Positions 33,546 to 44,830 are shown, numbered from the stretch's first letter. The stretch: 64,000 bases of DNA from Hexactinellida sp. DTS-2022 (GCA_028753945.1 JAPNXP010000008.1:620001-684000); one strand, 5' to 3'. The notes: generated from the sequence alone by a model not told the origin. A program made the numbers and translations.

Positions 33546-33699
33546 CAGGCCTCTTCAATTAGCGGGCCGCGGGCCAAAAGTGGCCCGCCGCGTATATTTG
33601 GTAATGCTAAGTAATGTAGAAGATCAATGAATAGTGGCCCGGGGGCCTTGCCTGATTAACCAAAAGTGGCCCGGGGATAAGACTAATTGAAGAGCCCAG
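33546..33699. mobile_element. 154-bp hAT-type element with exact 8-bp TSD
   Basis: caggcctcttcaattagc at the left, gactaattgaagagcccag at the right. The target duplication is ctttaggg on both sides (33538-33545, 33700-33707). 'aaaagtggcccg' recurs inside. Confidence 0.93.
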
Positions 33700-34853
33700 C
33701 TTTAGGGTATATCTGATATCTCGTGATTTAAGTTCCCATGCCGGACTCGAAAATTTGGGCAATATTTTTTATAGCGACAAAATCAAAGGGCCTCCGGCAA
33801 TCATTTTGAAAAACTAAGGCCCCTCTCTGAACATTTCATGAATTGAGATTGGAGTGTTTTTGAACAGTATACAATAAGTACTAGCTGCACTGAAAATTTC
33901 AATTCAATCGGGACTATACTTTTAACGTAATAACCTTTTGAAGATTCCTACGTCATTTATCACCATGGAGGTCCATTCTTTAACTACTTTTTAAGGGATT
34001 TGAAGCATATCTTATCCTATATACATCAATAACCTCTTAATTTGCTATGTAGTATGTCTCTAAGCAAATCTCGGTAATAGACCTAAATTTAGCACTTTGA
34101 CTCTTCTGGGGATCTCACATGGGGGTGAGAAAGCAAGAAAAATAGACCCATAATCGTTTTTTTCGCCCACTTTTATGATAAATCACTATTTTGACGTCAA
34201 TGGACTGGATTTTTGAATAATTTGACAGTCAAAGTGCTAAATTTAGGTATATTACCGAGATTTACATGGAGACATACTACATAGCGAGTTAAAAGGTTAT
34301 TGCATCTATATAGGATAAGAGATGCTTCAAATCCCTTAAAATATAGTTAAAGAATGGACTTCCCATGGTGATAAATGACGTTGGAATCTTCAAAAGGTTA
34401 TTACGTTAAAAGTATAGTCCCGATTGAGTTGAAATTTTCAGTGCAGCTAGTACTTATTGTATACTGGTCAAAAACACTCCAATCTCAATTTATGAAATGT
34501 TCAGAGAGGGGCCTTAATTTTTCAAAATGATTGCCGGAGGCCCTTTGAATTTGTCATTATAAAAAATATTGCCCAAATTTTCGAGATCGGGATGAGAGTT
34601 TAAATCGCGAGATATACCCTCAAGTATCAGAATCAGGCATAAAACTTAACTTGCCGAGGTTGATCACGGAATCTTAGATTTGACCCTACTAAATAGAAAA
34701 TACAAAAATAAAAGCATTCTTAGTACATAACTAGACAATTACAAAATTTGCAAGAGTTTTCGCAATCATAAATAAAATATAAAATCAATGAGCATAATTA
34801 TTCGTAAATAAACGAGTCAAATTCCTATAAAATATACATTATTTACATTATAT

Positions 34854-36623
34854 TTACAGAAAACTATTACGGATAAACTTATTAGTAGCACTGAATGAAT
34901 TAAATCCCCGTAATCTCTGTCTCATTCTCGGTTTATACCAACAGCTTATCAACAGAAAAGTAACAACAGAAAACACAGATATAGCAAGAATAACTGTGAA
35001 TAAATAATAAGAGGAATAGCAGTAGTGATTAGTAACACAAGTTAGTGTATATACCCAACAACTAGGACACGAAGCATCATCGTCACCACATGTGAGATAT
35101 TTCAGAACAGTAGAAGCTATAAATGGTAACAAAGTGCCCAGTCCAATTACAGATTCAAACAACCCATAAGTGAAAGCTCTAAGATATTCCGGACTTTGAG
35201 CATACACCCATTCAATACTGCCAACAGTTACTAGTACTTCTGACATGCTAAGGAGACTGTATTGGAATACCTGTAGATATGCTAAGTAATATTGTTGTGA
35301 TGTTAGTGTTGGTATCACAGATGCATTGGGATGTATGCTTGCGTAAATACAAGGAGATTTATGTACGTATTCGAGAATAGTCGCGAAAAATATGCTCAAA
35401 GTCGCGAGCGGGAATCCTATAACAAAACGATGTAAAATTCGTGGCAAAACACGATATAATTTTCTACCCAAAGTTGAATACTCTAGAATAATGATTGTAA
35501 TCATGGAAGTAATTGCACCAATTTTTGAAATGTAAATTGGAATTCTTGATTTGTAATTATAGAAAAAACCATCACCTTGCAACACGTAGAGTTGTACATC
35601 GAGAAATTCTTCTAAAAAATACCAAGTTAAACTGAATAGGACTAAAAGCATCGAGAAAAATGTTTTAACATCTTCAACTTGTTCAAATGTAAATTTTCCA
35701 CCGTTTGAAAATTTCGCGTAATCCAATAAAGGTTTTTTCTTTTGGTATAAATCGATTTGTTTATTTCTGTGAATTCTATTATAAATGGCATTTAAAACGA
35801 CTTTATAAATCTTCGCTACTGGGTTACCTTGAGGTGGCGATGGAATCAACAAACCCATCATTGATGGGATTTTGAATAATAACACTGCAACGAATGAAAA
35901 TATAATTGCAACGAAAACATTTGAAATTGTCATTAACCTATCTTGAAGAGAATTCTCGTGCTGGCTTAAACCACCTAAAGCAAAGAAACTACCTAGATTA
36001 ATGAAAAAGTAATACCAATGGAAATACGATGGTATTGTTGTGATTACACTTGCTTCTCTCATTTGGTCTACACCGTATGGTATTATTACAGCGTTAAAGC
36101 TTGAACAACCAATCACAATAAAAAGCAAACTCAGATAGTAAAACACGTAGAACACACTGCATACAGTTGCATTGTTAAATAATTGGTTACTGAAGATAAT
36201 GCCTAATGAAGAATAGCCAATAAACTGCATTAAAAGCCCGAAAGAAAAGACACGATGTCTCCCGAATTTCCAATCTGCTAATAAGCCAGCGATCGGAGCA
36301 AAAAGAAAACTAAAAGCGTAGGTTAATATTGAATCTTCCTGTCCAGTCCAATTCTTTCTATGACAAACTTCTCCAAGCAAACCGGTTTCCACTAAGTTTA
36401 ATTGAAAATTTATTAATGAAAACAATGCAAATCTTTCAATCGCGACTAAAATTAATATAATCTTTACTTGTGGGAATTTTTCACTGTTTCGGGGAATTGG
36501 AATTTTTCGTATTAATCCCTTAACTTTACTTGTTTTAGATTCATGAGTCTTTCTGTTAGCAGTGTCATCTGTTTGTGTGTTGATGCGTGAAATCAATTGG
36601 ATATTCGTCTCGTTAGTCTGCAT
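34854..36623 (-). CDS. POT/SLC15-like proton-coupled peptide transporter
   Basis: One exon of 589 codons. After a 50-residue basic cytoplasmic N-terminus come about twelve membrane segments. FAPIAGLLADWKFGRHRVFS (about residues 107-126) is the POT loop motif between early helices. ERFALFSLINFQLNLV marks helix 1. EYLRAFTYGLFESVIGLGTL is the typical late-helix block. Family members import di- and tripeptides or histidine with protons. The ExxER proton-coupling motif reads V-A-I-E-R: the first Glu is Val, so coupling may differ. A large polar loop follows TM6 (about residues 270-310). No neighbour on the same strand is close enough to suggest co-transcription. Confidence 0.88.
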   Translation of the reverse strand: MQTNETNIQLISRINTQTDDTANRKTHESKTSKVKGLIRKIPIPRNSEKFPQVKIILILVAIERFALFSLINFQLNLVETGLLGEVCHRKNWTGQEDSILTYAFSFLFAPIAGLLADWKFGRHRVFSFGLLMQFIGYSSLGIIFSNQLFNNATVCSVFYVFYYLSLLFIVIGCSSFNAVIIPYGVDQMREASVITTIPSYFHWYYFFINLGSFFALGGLSQHENSLQDRLMTISNVFVAIIFSFVAVLLFKIPSMMGLLIPSPPQGNPVAKIYKVVLNAIYNRIHRNKQIDLYQKKKPLLDYAKFSNGGKFTFEQVEDVKTFFSMLLVLFSLTWYFLEEFLDVQLYVLQGDGFFYNYKSRIPIYISKIGAITSMITIIILEYSTLGRKLYRVLPRILHRFVIGFPLATLSIFFATILEYVHKSPCIYASIHPNASVIPTLTSQQYYLAYLQVFQYSLLSMSEVLVTVGSIEWVYAQSPEYLRAFTYGLFESVIGLGTLLPFIASTVLKYLTCGDDDASCPSCWVYTLTCVTNHYCYSSYYLFTVILAISVFSVVTFLLISCWYKPRMRQRLRGFNSFSATNKFIRNSFL

Positions 36624-37161
36624 ACTACTTGAATGGATTATAAATTATTTGAAATATATATATATATAATATGCATATTTAATAGAGTCTTATTCAATTA
36701 CTTTAATGACCCAATACATACTTGGTTTGCTCCTGTTGATATTTGATATCAATTACAATCAATCAGTTTAAGATATTTTGAACAAATTCAGCGGAAATAT
36801 CCAATAAACAGAAATTTGGACACATTTTTGCACTTAATTAATGTCACAACAGGAACAATAAACAGTGCCCAAATGTTGAATTTATATGCATTCAATAGAG
36901 AATTTAATTCTACACCTTTTCACAGTGCACGTAATTGGGCTTAGTTTGTGCCACAATTGAGTTGCAAATCAAAATAAAAGTGATAAATCTTTACTATTGT
37001 TTCAACTTGAGATAGTAGTATTGATTCTACTTTTGGGAATTCGAGCTGGCTTTCTATTTAATTGTTGTATTACACTATGGATTAAAGCAAATTGAATTAA
37101 ATAAGGAATTTGTTGACTTAACTCAACCCACCATGGATAACATTGCTAAAATAATTAACTA

Positions 37162-38263
37162 CAGTCGAAATCGGATTATTTTGTCCAATTCTTTTCATGG
37201 ATAATTCGACAAAATAATCCGATAAGACAAATAAACCCGGTGGGATATCCATGCAAAATGGTATATCTATATTATTAAATCTCGATTGTTGTGTGTTTGT
37301 GTGTTTGTCCGGATTGTATTAAAGTGATGGGGGAATAGAAACCGCAATTAATATTGGGATATAAACTAACTTTCAACGGGTATTATAGGTAAACAAGTAT
37401 GCCGATCACGAATTTCGCGTTTATAAATTTCTCATAATAATATTTGTTGTTGTTGTTGTTTCACAAAATAGGTAAACAAACTAATGAAAATTCAAAATCA
37501 ACCTAGGGCTAGAAGTTAGCTTTCAACGGGTATTATAGGTAAACAAGTATGCCGAACACGAATTTCGCGTTTATAAATTTCTCATAATAATATTTGTTGT
37601 TGTTGTTGTTTCACAAAATAGGTAAACAAATTAATGAAAATTCAAAATCAACCTAGAAGTTAGCTTTCAACGGGTATTATAGGTAAACAATTATGCTGAA
37701 CACGATTTTCGCGGTTAAAAATTTATAATATGAATATTTGTTGTTGTTGTTTACACAAAATAGGTAAACAAATTAATGAAAATTCAGAATCAACCTAGAA
37801 GTTAGCTTTCAACGGGTATTATAGGTAAACAAGTATGCCGATCACGAATTTCGCGTTTATAAATTTCTCATAATAATATTTGTTGTTGTTGTTTACACAA
37901 AATAGCTAAACAAATTAATGAAAATTCAAAATCAACCTAGAAGTTAGCTTTCAATGGGTATTATAAGTAAACAAGTGTGCTGAACACGAATTTCTCATTT
38001 ATAAAATTCTAATATGAGTATTTGTTGTTGTTGTTGTTTACACAAATAGGTAAACAAATTTATGAAAATTCAAAATCATAACGTCCCTTTCTACCATTTC
38101 CATGGTAGAAAATGTGAGTAAGGCCGCACAGCGGCCGTTAACTTGAGGTGCGTAGCACCGATCTGTCGCAAAGCGACCGAGACCGAAGGGCTCGTATATC
38201 ATAATCTTCCTCGAATATTAGGACAAAATAGTCAGATAAAACAAAATAATCCGATTTCGACCG
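37162..38263. mobile_element. 1.1-kb TA-flanked pogo-type element carrying a minisatellite
   Basis: Begins cagtcgaaatcggattattt and ends aaataatccgatttcgaccg with TA at 37160-37161 and 38264-38265. Between the short ends lies foreign sequence: a start near 37259 (tatctatattattaaatctc, then gtgtgtttgtgtgtttgtcc), five 145-bp repeats, and a GC-rich tail (38125-38205) with hairpin words ending cgaagggctcgtata. The inner block looks like a separate insertion, possibly Helitron-like, though neither end is diagnostic. Confidence 0.8.
37367..38085. repeat. Five-copy minisatellite, ~145-bp unit
   Basis: Each unit reads tttcaacgggtattataggt, acacgaatttcgcgtttata, a (ttg)n run of 3-5 triplets, and taatgaaaattcaaaatcaa. 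Units start near 37369, 37519, 37665, 37806 and 37947. The last is the most diverged. Confidence 0.9.
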
Positions 38264-38417
38264 TATTTAGATAATTTATTATCAATGCATAATTTATGAA
38301 TGGCATTAAACTCAAGATTGTTTAAGATAGAAACTAACTTCCAATTTATCAATCAATCCTTTGGCTCAAGATAACTTGATAAATGGGTTTTAACACCATG
38401 AGGCGTTGATAACGACG

Positions 38418-38532
38418 AAAAAAAAATCGAAAATTGCAGGTGTGTCGACACCATATTCCTTTGGAGGCACTATCAATTAACCAGCCACCAAAGGAACATG
38501 CTGTCGGCACATCCGCATTTTTTGGATTTTTT
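38418..38532. mobile_element. Palindrome P copy in the fourth unit
   Basis: Left arm aaaaaatcgaaaattgcagg, right arm cggcacatccgcattttttg, inner cctttggaggcactatc and accaaaggaacatgc. Shorter and more decayed than at 12145. Confidence 0.7.
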
Positions 38533-38560
38533 TGAAATACTGGCGGATTTGATTTGATTC

Positions 38561-39044
38561 TTATTATCAATAAAATTATCTAAAGCAATATACTAGTCAA
38601 GCACTGTATAGATTCTATTAAATAAGAGAATCAGAAGGCAATGCAGTGACGTAGGCGGGATTTTTGTCAGGGCAGCAAAGCTTGCTAAAGAAGCATAAAT
38701 GTGCAGACATATACTACGGTCCCAATTTAACAACTTACATAGGTTTTGTATTAGGTAGAATTCGCTTATTATGAATTATCGCTATTATGGACATAATTTT
38801 TGTTCCTTGAATGTACATAATACAAGCCTGACTGTAAATTGTTTTATATGGCCTAATAAACAATTTTTGTGATAGAAATCCATCAAGCCAAACATTTTAA
38901 ACATAAATTCAAAGAAGTTAAGCAGAGTAAATAAATAATTTAATCAAACAAGGATATAGTATAAATGTAACTGATATAATGTCCTAATATAATAACATAT
39001 GAAAGTGATCGGGTAAACTCAGTATGTATAATAGATAACACGCA
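38561..39044. other. Downstream region of IQUB
   Basis: Contains a relic MITE around 38745-38835 (tcgcttattatgaattatcg, ctgactgta) related to sequence near 63590-63755. No gene. Confidence 0.45.
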
Positions 39045-42000
39045 CTATATGATGGTACGGCCAGTTTTGCTTGTGAGATTCTCAGCTAAATGCTTATTAA
39101 ATGCAGTCAGTCTCGAAAAATAATGTGTAGCGGTTATATGTTTATGCTTAACTATTTCTATAAACTTTTTACCATACGACTCATTATTGTCATGAACCTC
39201 AAAATGCGCTTTAGCCTCATTCTCTGATAATAGAATACAATTCCAAGGTGTCCAATGCCGCGAATTATCCCAACGAACTAACCGTAGCTCATACAAATCA
39301 CTTTCCCCACTCAAAACACTCTTTCCATTCCAAATGGATTCCACTACATATCTCACATCTTCTTCTTGCATTAGATAGATTAGTTTACTTCCGTCAGAAT
39401 AATTATCTTCTTGATGACGTAATCGCTTCAGCATTAGGCGGTATAACGAATTATCATCTCGTTCACGCGCGCGATTTTCAAGTTCCCTACACTGCCTACA
39501 GTGACCTACCATTCTAGCGTTGCTTGTCAAAGGAAATTCCAAAGAAGGCAAATATTCACGGCAAGATTTACAGAAATATATTTTACCTGATAATTTAACC
39601 GGATCTTGTGGGACTTTAATTAATCGGGCTGCTTCAGCGTTAAAAAGCGGTGTTTTAACATATTGTAAGTAAAGATTTATTAAACGTTTGCGTAGACCTA
39701 ATAAAGCTGCAGATTTAGTACCACGGATAAGTAGATCTGATTCTCTATCGATTAACTGTACAATGTCTCGTGTTAAAGTACAGTCGTGTTCTGATACAGT
39801 CTGTTTTAGAGTCATTAGTACGTCCAATCGCTCATCACGTGTAATTTCCTGTAAAGATAAACTGTTGTAGAGATCTCTTAATTGAGCAGCTCGCTGTGTA
39901 TAAGGCGTTTCCATTTCAATACTAATTCCTTCTGGTGTCACCCATACTTTTGATGCTGCTGCTTTATCAAGGAATTTCTGTACACGTGTGGATTCGTTAT
40001 CATTCTCAGCTAAGCTTTTGTGTCTGTGTATTGATCCGATAAGTTCGGCTTCTTGTTCAAGGAGTGCACATAGTGCTGCTTTTCTCTCTGGCCCATGGTG
40101 CGTGTTGGTGATTCTCTCCACCTCTTCAATACGCCAGGCCTCTAGTGCGTGGTATAGCAAATCGAAATCAGCTTTCGTTTTCGGGTTGAGTCGTCTGTCC
40201 AAATCGAATTTATCTCGCATGTCTCGTTTACGGATTTTCCTTTCCATTTCATTTTCAAGCCAAATTGTTCTGTTAGCTTTTGCTATTCTTAGCTCCTTGA
40301 CGTCACGAGTGGCTCTCCATCTCCTAAAGTGTGTCTGCAGTGTTAGCACGTGTGTCTCTATGCGCGCAGCTCTTTCGTCAGCCGATTCATACTTGCCTGT
40401 TTGGAAATAAAACAGCATTAATATCCATGGTGCCAAATTATAGATTTTTATTTTGACTGCTTAAGTTAAAAGACATAGATGCCCTGCGGTCCAAGGTATA
40501 AATAGAAAAACCCACTTTAATTTTAATTTTAATTTTCAATTGAAATTCAATTCAATTTCACTTTCTATTGGCAACTAAGAGATTTTATTAATAATTACAG
40601 ATAGAACCTTCATGAATACATCTTGTATACAGTCAACTCCGCTTAATAGAGCCACCGGTTAATCGGTTTCTCCGCTTAATCGGGTCAAGATAATCTGGTC
40701 CCGAGGTGGCTCTATTAAGCGGAGTTGACTGTATTGTATATGACTGTATACTAACCCGGGTACATAATTCGGTCTCCCTGATCAGACACATGCAGTCCTG
40801 TCTTATTCATCTGAGTAGCCGCATTACAGCTCGTCTGTTGGAATCTGTGCTTAGTCGTGAGTGTTTGTGTTTCTCTCTCAAACACGGTTTGTGTTCGAAT
40901 TGGTCGCTTCTTGGGATCAGTTTGTGCGGAAGCGTTATGGTACTCCACACCTGAATCTTTGTGTTTGTATCCGCCTAGAAACGGTTTGGTGTAAGTGGAA
41001 TGTATAACCGTGACTGGTGTGGAGGCGGGTACCTCGGGCTGAGGCGGGGAGTCAGTGGGCTGAGTCTCTGTCTGCGCTTCTGTCTCTACAGTGGACTGCT
41101 GGCATATGAATAGTGTAGAAAACAATTGAAAGTACAGTAGAACTCGGTTAAGATTAGGGTGACCAGAGGATTTTGGGTCAAAACCTGGTAATTTCTAAAA
41201 TTTCGATAAAAACCCGGGCAATCCTGGATACTATTAGTTTAATGTGAACGAATCGGAGACAATTGGATGATAATAATAAAAAAACTAAAAAAAACATGGA
41301 CAATTTAGAAAATTACTGGACATCGCACAATAATTGTAATAAAAACTGGACTGTCCAGGCTAAAAATTGGACAATGGTCATCCTAGTTAAGAAAAAAAAA
41401 AGCACGTACTAACCGAGTCTTATCCGAATGCATAATCCACAAGTCGAAATACTGAAATGTTCAATTATATGAATCGATGTAGAATATTCAAGTTATTAAG
41501 ATAACGATAAGATTAAATTACTTTAGTTGTCACCTACTCACTTAAACTAAATATTAACCGAATTCTGCTGATACTTTTCTAGAGTACCTACTAACCGAAT
41601 TAAAATAAACACATTTTATTTACTTTGGAATAGAAATTAGTACGTCTTATCCGAGGTACGTATTATAATGGATCAGTTAGTTGAAAAATTGGTTATTAGA
41701 GAACAGTACGTAGTATCCGAGTGGTACGTCCTAAGCCGAGTTCCACTGTTAGTTAACTTCGCTTAATTGAGTCAATTTGGTGTTTGGCTCGAGGGAAGTT
41801 AAAGAGGGGAACCCAATTAACCAAAATACTACAGTTTAAACCAGTTTTTTCAAACCAATTCTTTGCATGAAAATAAAGCAAGAAAAATCCGATAATTAGA
41901 ATAAAGTTAGAATAAACCGATTGAAAATAAACAAATTTGGAATTTCTTATACATTTCGAATAAATAGTTAGTTAGAAAAAACTGGTTTCGACTGTATGCT

Positions 42001-42841
42001 ATTTTATGGGTATAACTATTTATTATATTAGTATACTTTTCAATAAAACCTGTTAATACGAACACTTTCAGTCCCCTTCAAAGCCTTTTCAATACAAATG
42101 ATATTGGTTAATACGAATTCGGGTTAAGGCGAACGCATTTTGAAGGTCCCATGGTGTTCGTACTAACGAGGTTCTACTATACTATATAATATGTATACGC
42201 ACGTAAATACTCTACTACACTAGTAGTGATATATATATATAAATACATTTACGTACGTATTTTGACAAAATTAATCGAAAATTGGCCGATTAATCGAAAT
42301 TTTTATTTGATTTTAAGCGAAATTTGGACTTGAATATCCAAGTTTTCTACCCGATTAACAGAAATACGTATTTCTATAAGTTTCAATTGGCATGATTCGT
42401 TCCTAGGAAAAATGACCCAATTAAGCGGAGTCGATTGTATCCTATTTAATTTTACATTACCTCTTCAATTGTTTCCGTCTCCGTTTCAATTTCAATCAAT
42501 TCTGGTTCTTTTTCTAATTCAACTTCTTTTGGTGGTTCTTTTTCGATATACCTAACCTCAACGCGCTTTTTATCACCTACAGCTACACCCATTTGTTCCA
42601 AACTTTTCTCAACATCAACAGGCTCGCCCTCTAAAAACAAAGCAACCTCTCCGTCGCGAAATATTTCCGCGGCTTTCGACAGTAAATAATAGAACGTGTT
42701 ACGTATTGGCACGGCAATAGCAGTAGTTAGTTCTAACTTAGAATGGAACAGTTCAATTTCCGCACTCGATTCCTTCTCCACAACTCTTCTATCAGACAAG
42801 TCTAATTCCTGTGGAGCATCCCTGTTGCTATCTGGTTCCAT
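39045..42841 (-). CDS. IQUB: IQ motif and ubiquitin-like domain protein (three exons)
   Basis: Exons 42841-42461, 41098-40756 and 40396-39045 join in frame to 691 codons plus stop. Exon 1 carries the ubiquitin-like fold (about residues 27-100, ending KKRVEVRYIE) and a Glu-rich tail. Exon 2 has the family block GGYKHKDSGVEYHNASAQTDP and the repeated Q-T-Q words, ending in MYPG that joins KYESADERAA. Exon 3 holds an IQ-like stretch (LQTHFRRWRATRDV), long helices, and a Cys4 motif (FCKSC...CRQC) that could bind zinc. IQUB belongs to the ciliary axoneme and is tied to radial spoke 1, so this gene implies motile cilia or flagella. Exon 2 could begin one codon later (CAGCAG acceptor). Both introns are full of MITEs. 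Confidence 0.93.
40630..40731. mobile_element. Family B MITE, minimal 102-bp copy, IQUB intron 2
   Basis: cagtcaactccgcttaatag to ctattaagcggagttgactg with TA on both sides. Four 'taatcgg/cttaatcggg' cores and ggtcccgaggtg lie between. This is the cleanest copy of the family here. Confidence 0.95.
41135..41748. mobile_element. Family M MITE in IQUB intron 1
   Basis: Begins cagtagaactcggtta after TA and ends aagccgagttccactg. Inner cores 'gtactaaccga' and 'gtatccgagtggtacgt' repeat. It is split by the hAT at 41155-41385. Confidence 0.82.
41155..41385. mobile_element. hAT-type element in a family M MITE
   Basis: Starts tagggtgaccagagg and ends ggacaatggtcatccta. Flanks gttaagat (41147-41154) and gttaagaa (41386-41393) fit an 8-bp duplication with one change. 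Confidence 0.78.
41752..42437. mobile_element. Family B-related element with nested family A MITE, IQUB intron 1
   Basis: Left acttcgcttaattgagtc, right gacccaattaagcggagtcg followed by attgta. The inside contains ctcgagggaagtt and runs of 'attaaccaaa'. The family A copy at 42041-42179 lies within. The left terminus is partly lost. Confidence 0.65.
42041..42179. mobile_element. Family A MITE, inverted copy
   Basis: Left aaaacctgttaatacgaac, then cagtccccttcaaagcc; right end gtactaacgaggttctac. The left end is missing its first few bases. Confidence 0.8.
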
Positions 42842-44088
42842 TGAATAGCGGATTTGTACTAAATAGGTTTATTTGTAAGTAGTTGGTTAGCTTAAACATC
42901 AAAATCAACTTTTCAAAGCCGGGATTTTAATTGAAAATGTGTTGACAGTATAAACAGTAGTTACTTACTTGTATGTACAGTCGACTCCGCTTAATAGGGT
43001 CACTTTGATCCAAGGGTCGTTTGACCTCATTAAGCGGAGAAATATATTGTGGCTCTATATTAATGGAAAGAATTCATTCCTTGGGTGTTTTATGGGTAAT
43101 ATTAACAAACGCTGCCAAGTTCATTTTACAACAACATTCACATTTGCGAAGTCAAGTTTTAGATACGGTATAATAGTAAGCCCCATGAAATTTGATTTAT
43201 TAACAATTGACTTTAGGCAGAGATGCAGCAGTCCGGATCAAACCGCGTAACAGATTGTAACCGGTGGAATCCAATCCGCTTCGTATTTTTGTTTGTCAGT
43301 TCAGACAGGGACTGTGCGTTCTATGTATAGGCGACAGCTTTTAAGGCTCGACAAAAGTTCGGGGGGGGGGGGCTAATTTGGAAAATCTAAAAATTATACG
43401 CCAAAGCTTTACGGTTTTTTTCCTTTTTAGTGGGCAAAGGCGCCCACAAACCCCTAAAAAGATAGCACATTTTTGAAGGAAATATTTAGACAAATTGTGT
43501 GCGAGAAGTACAGTGAACTGCAATTAAAATTTGAAATGGTAAAAATAACCTTAAATTTGTATACGAATGTGCCACTCCCGCTGAGCGACTATGGCTAGAT
43601 GGAAATTTGAAAAATGAAGCGTTTCCTTAATTAATTAATAAACACTTAATTGATTAGCCATAATATTACCTGTCGATAACTAGACATATGCTATCATCTA
43701 ACATTCTAATACTTTAGTATCATCAATCAATACAATTACTTTAAACCGAAGTATATATTCTTAGTACAGTGGATGTCGGTTATAAGAACATCGTCGGAAA
43801 CTGCATATAATGTTCTTATTCTTATAACCGGCATAAATTATATAGGATATATAACAACCGTTTCCAGTAGAATGTTCTTATAACCGGTGTTCTTATATCC
43901 GGCATCTACTGTATAATTAATAAAGAACGGATATTTATGGAAATTAGTCTACAAATCATCTCAATAGAATGCTCTCAGAATAAAGATCGGTACGAATCAG
44001 TCCAGATTTTATTTATGGGTCTGGACTTTCCATAAAGTATATAATGTCTGGTCTGGTCTGGACTTATACTATAAGTTAATAAATAATA
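42842..44088. other. Region between IQUB and TOLLIP, MITE-rich
   Basis: 42978-43052 is the left half of a family B MITE (cagtcgactccgcttaatag). 43362-43372 is an 11-base G run. The 43767 element is entered separately. The reading frames at 42969-43250 and 43341-43523 lack any signature. Confidence 0.5.
43767..43911. mobile_element. Family J MITE ('ggttataagaaca')
   Basis: cagtggatgtcggttataag to cttatatccggcatctactg with TA on both sides. 'ttcttataaccgg' occurs four times in the two orientations. Confidence 0.9.
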
Positions 44089-44673
44089 CTGTAGAACCTC
44101 GTTAATACGAACACCGACCAACGGACGGTAAAAATTTGTTCGCATTATCCGGAGTTCGAATCAACCGGAGTAATACCCATTCAATAGCCATTGTAGCAGG
44201 GTTGTTTGATTTAAATCATGATTTAAATCAATGATTTTTATTAATAAAAATCATGATTTTAATCAAAAATCTGATTTTAATCAAAGAAGTCTGATTTAAA
44301 TCAAAAAGTCGGACTTTTTTGATTTAAATCAAGACTTTTTTGATTTATATCAGATTTTTTATGTCTATTGTTTTTTGCGAAAAGAAAAGAAATACATTGA
44401 TAATGAGTCAAATTACATTGATAATGAGTCACTAACAATGTAATTAATCTATTAGCCAAAGAATATACGCCAGTGTGATATAGATTGCAAAAAAAAACAA
44501 TTAAAATCAAAATCCTGATTTAAATCAAAAAAATCGGATTTTTTTGATTTTTTAAAAAAAATCATGATTTTTATCAACCCTGCATGATTGTAGGGACCTG
44601 ATTTTGTGGAACTGTTTGTTAGTCTTATCCAGAAATTCGTATTAACCGTGTTCGTAATAACGAGGTTCTACTG
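44089..44673. mobile_element. Family A MITE split by a hAT-like element
   Basis: Left ctgtagaacctcgttaatac, right taacgaggttctactg followed by TA. The family words are complete once the insert at 44197-44582 is removed. Confidence 0.88.
44197..44582. mobile_element. hAT-like 'gatttaaatc' element
   Basis: cagggttgtttgatttaaat to gatttttatcaaccctg; the whole inside is built of atgatttaaatca words in both orientations, so it can fold on itself. The left flank is cattgtag; the right flank catgattgtag contains a near copy. A sister at 63760 has cleaner flanks. Confidence 0.8.
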
Positions 44674-44830
44674 TAAATGGAAATTTGTAGCTAAACCATC
44701 ACAACACAACAACAACACATAATATAGTACATTCCATAAACACCAAAATGGGGGACTAGAATTACAAAACAATAATGTGTCTAAAGATAATTCACACAAG
44801 TAAACAAGTAAACAAACAAATATATCACAC

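Larger units (their letters stand above)
32996..34682. mobile_element. 1.7-kb foldback with ~455-bp arms, left arm split by two hATs
   Basis: Left arm 32996-34102 (less inserts) and right arm 34228-34682 are inverted copies. The outer ends are ctaagattccgtgaccaacc and ggttgatcacggaatcttag; inner pairs include ccggcaatcattttgaaaaa, agtactagctgcactgaaaa and acctaaatttagcactttg. The spacer is about 125 bp. Removing the hATs at 33047-33525 and 33546-33699 restores the match 'gcctgattctgatacttta' to the right arm. The arms differ at scattered sites, so they are not fresh. Nothing codes. Confidence 0.88.
36890..38560. repeat. Fourth copy of the ~850-bp unit, split by a TA-flanked element
   Basis: 36890-37161 matches the first half of the unit arrayed at 11763-14345 (gctttctatttaattg, accatggataacattgctaa). 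38264-38560 matches the second half (attaaactcaagattgttta, gaggcgttgataac). The break is exactly the element at 37162-38263. Confidence 0.82.

Noticed and set aside
39988-40410. 140-codon plus-strand frame opposite IQUB exon 3
   Set aside because: Antisense shadow of a conserved exon; no family match.
44301-44510. 69-codon minus frame in the 'gatttaaatc' element
   Set aside because: Low-complexity translation of a transposon body.
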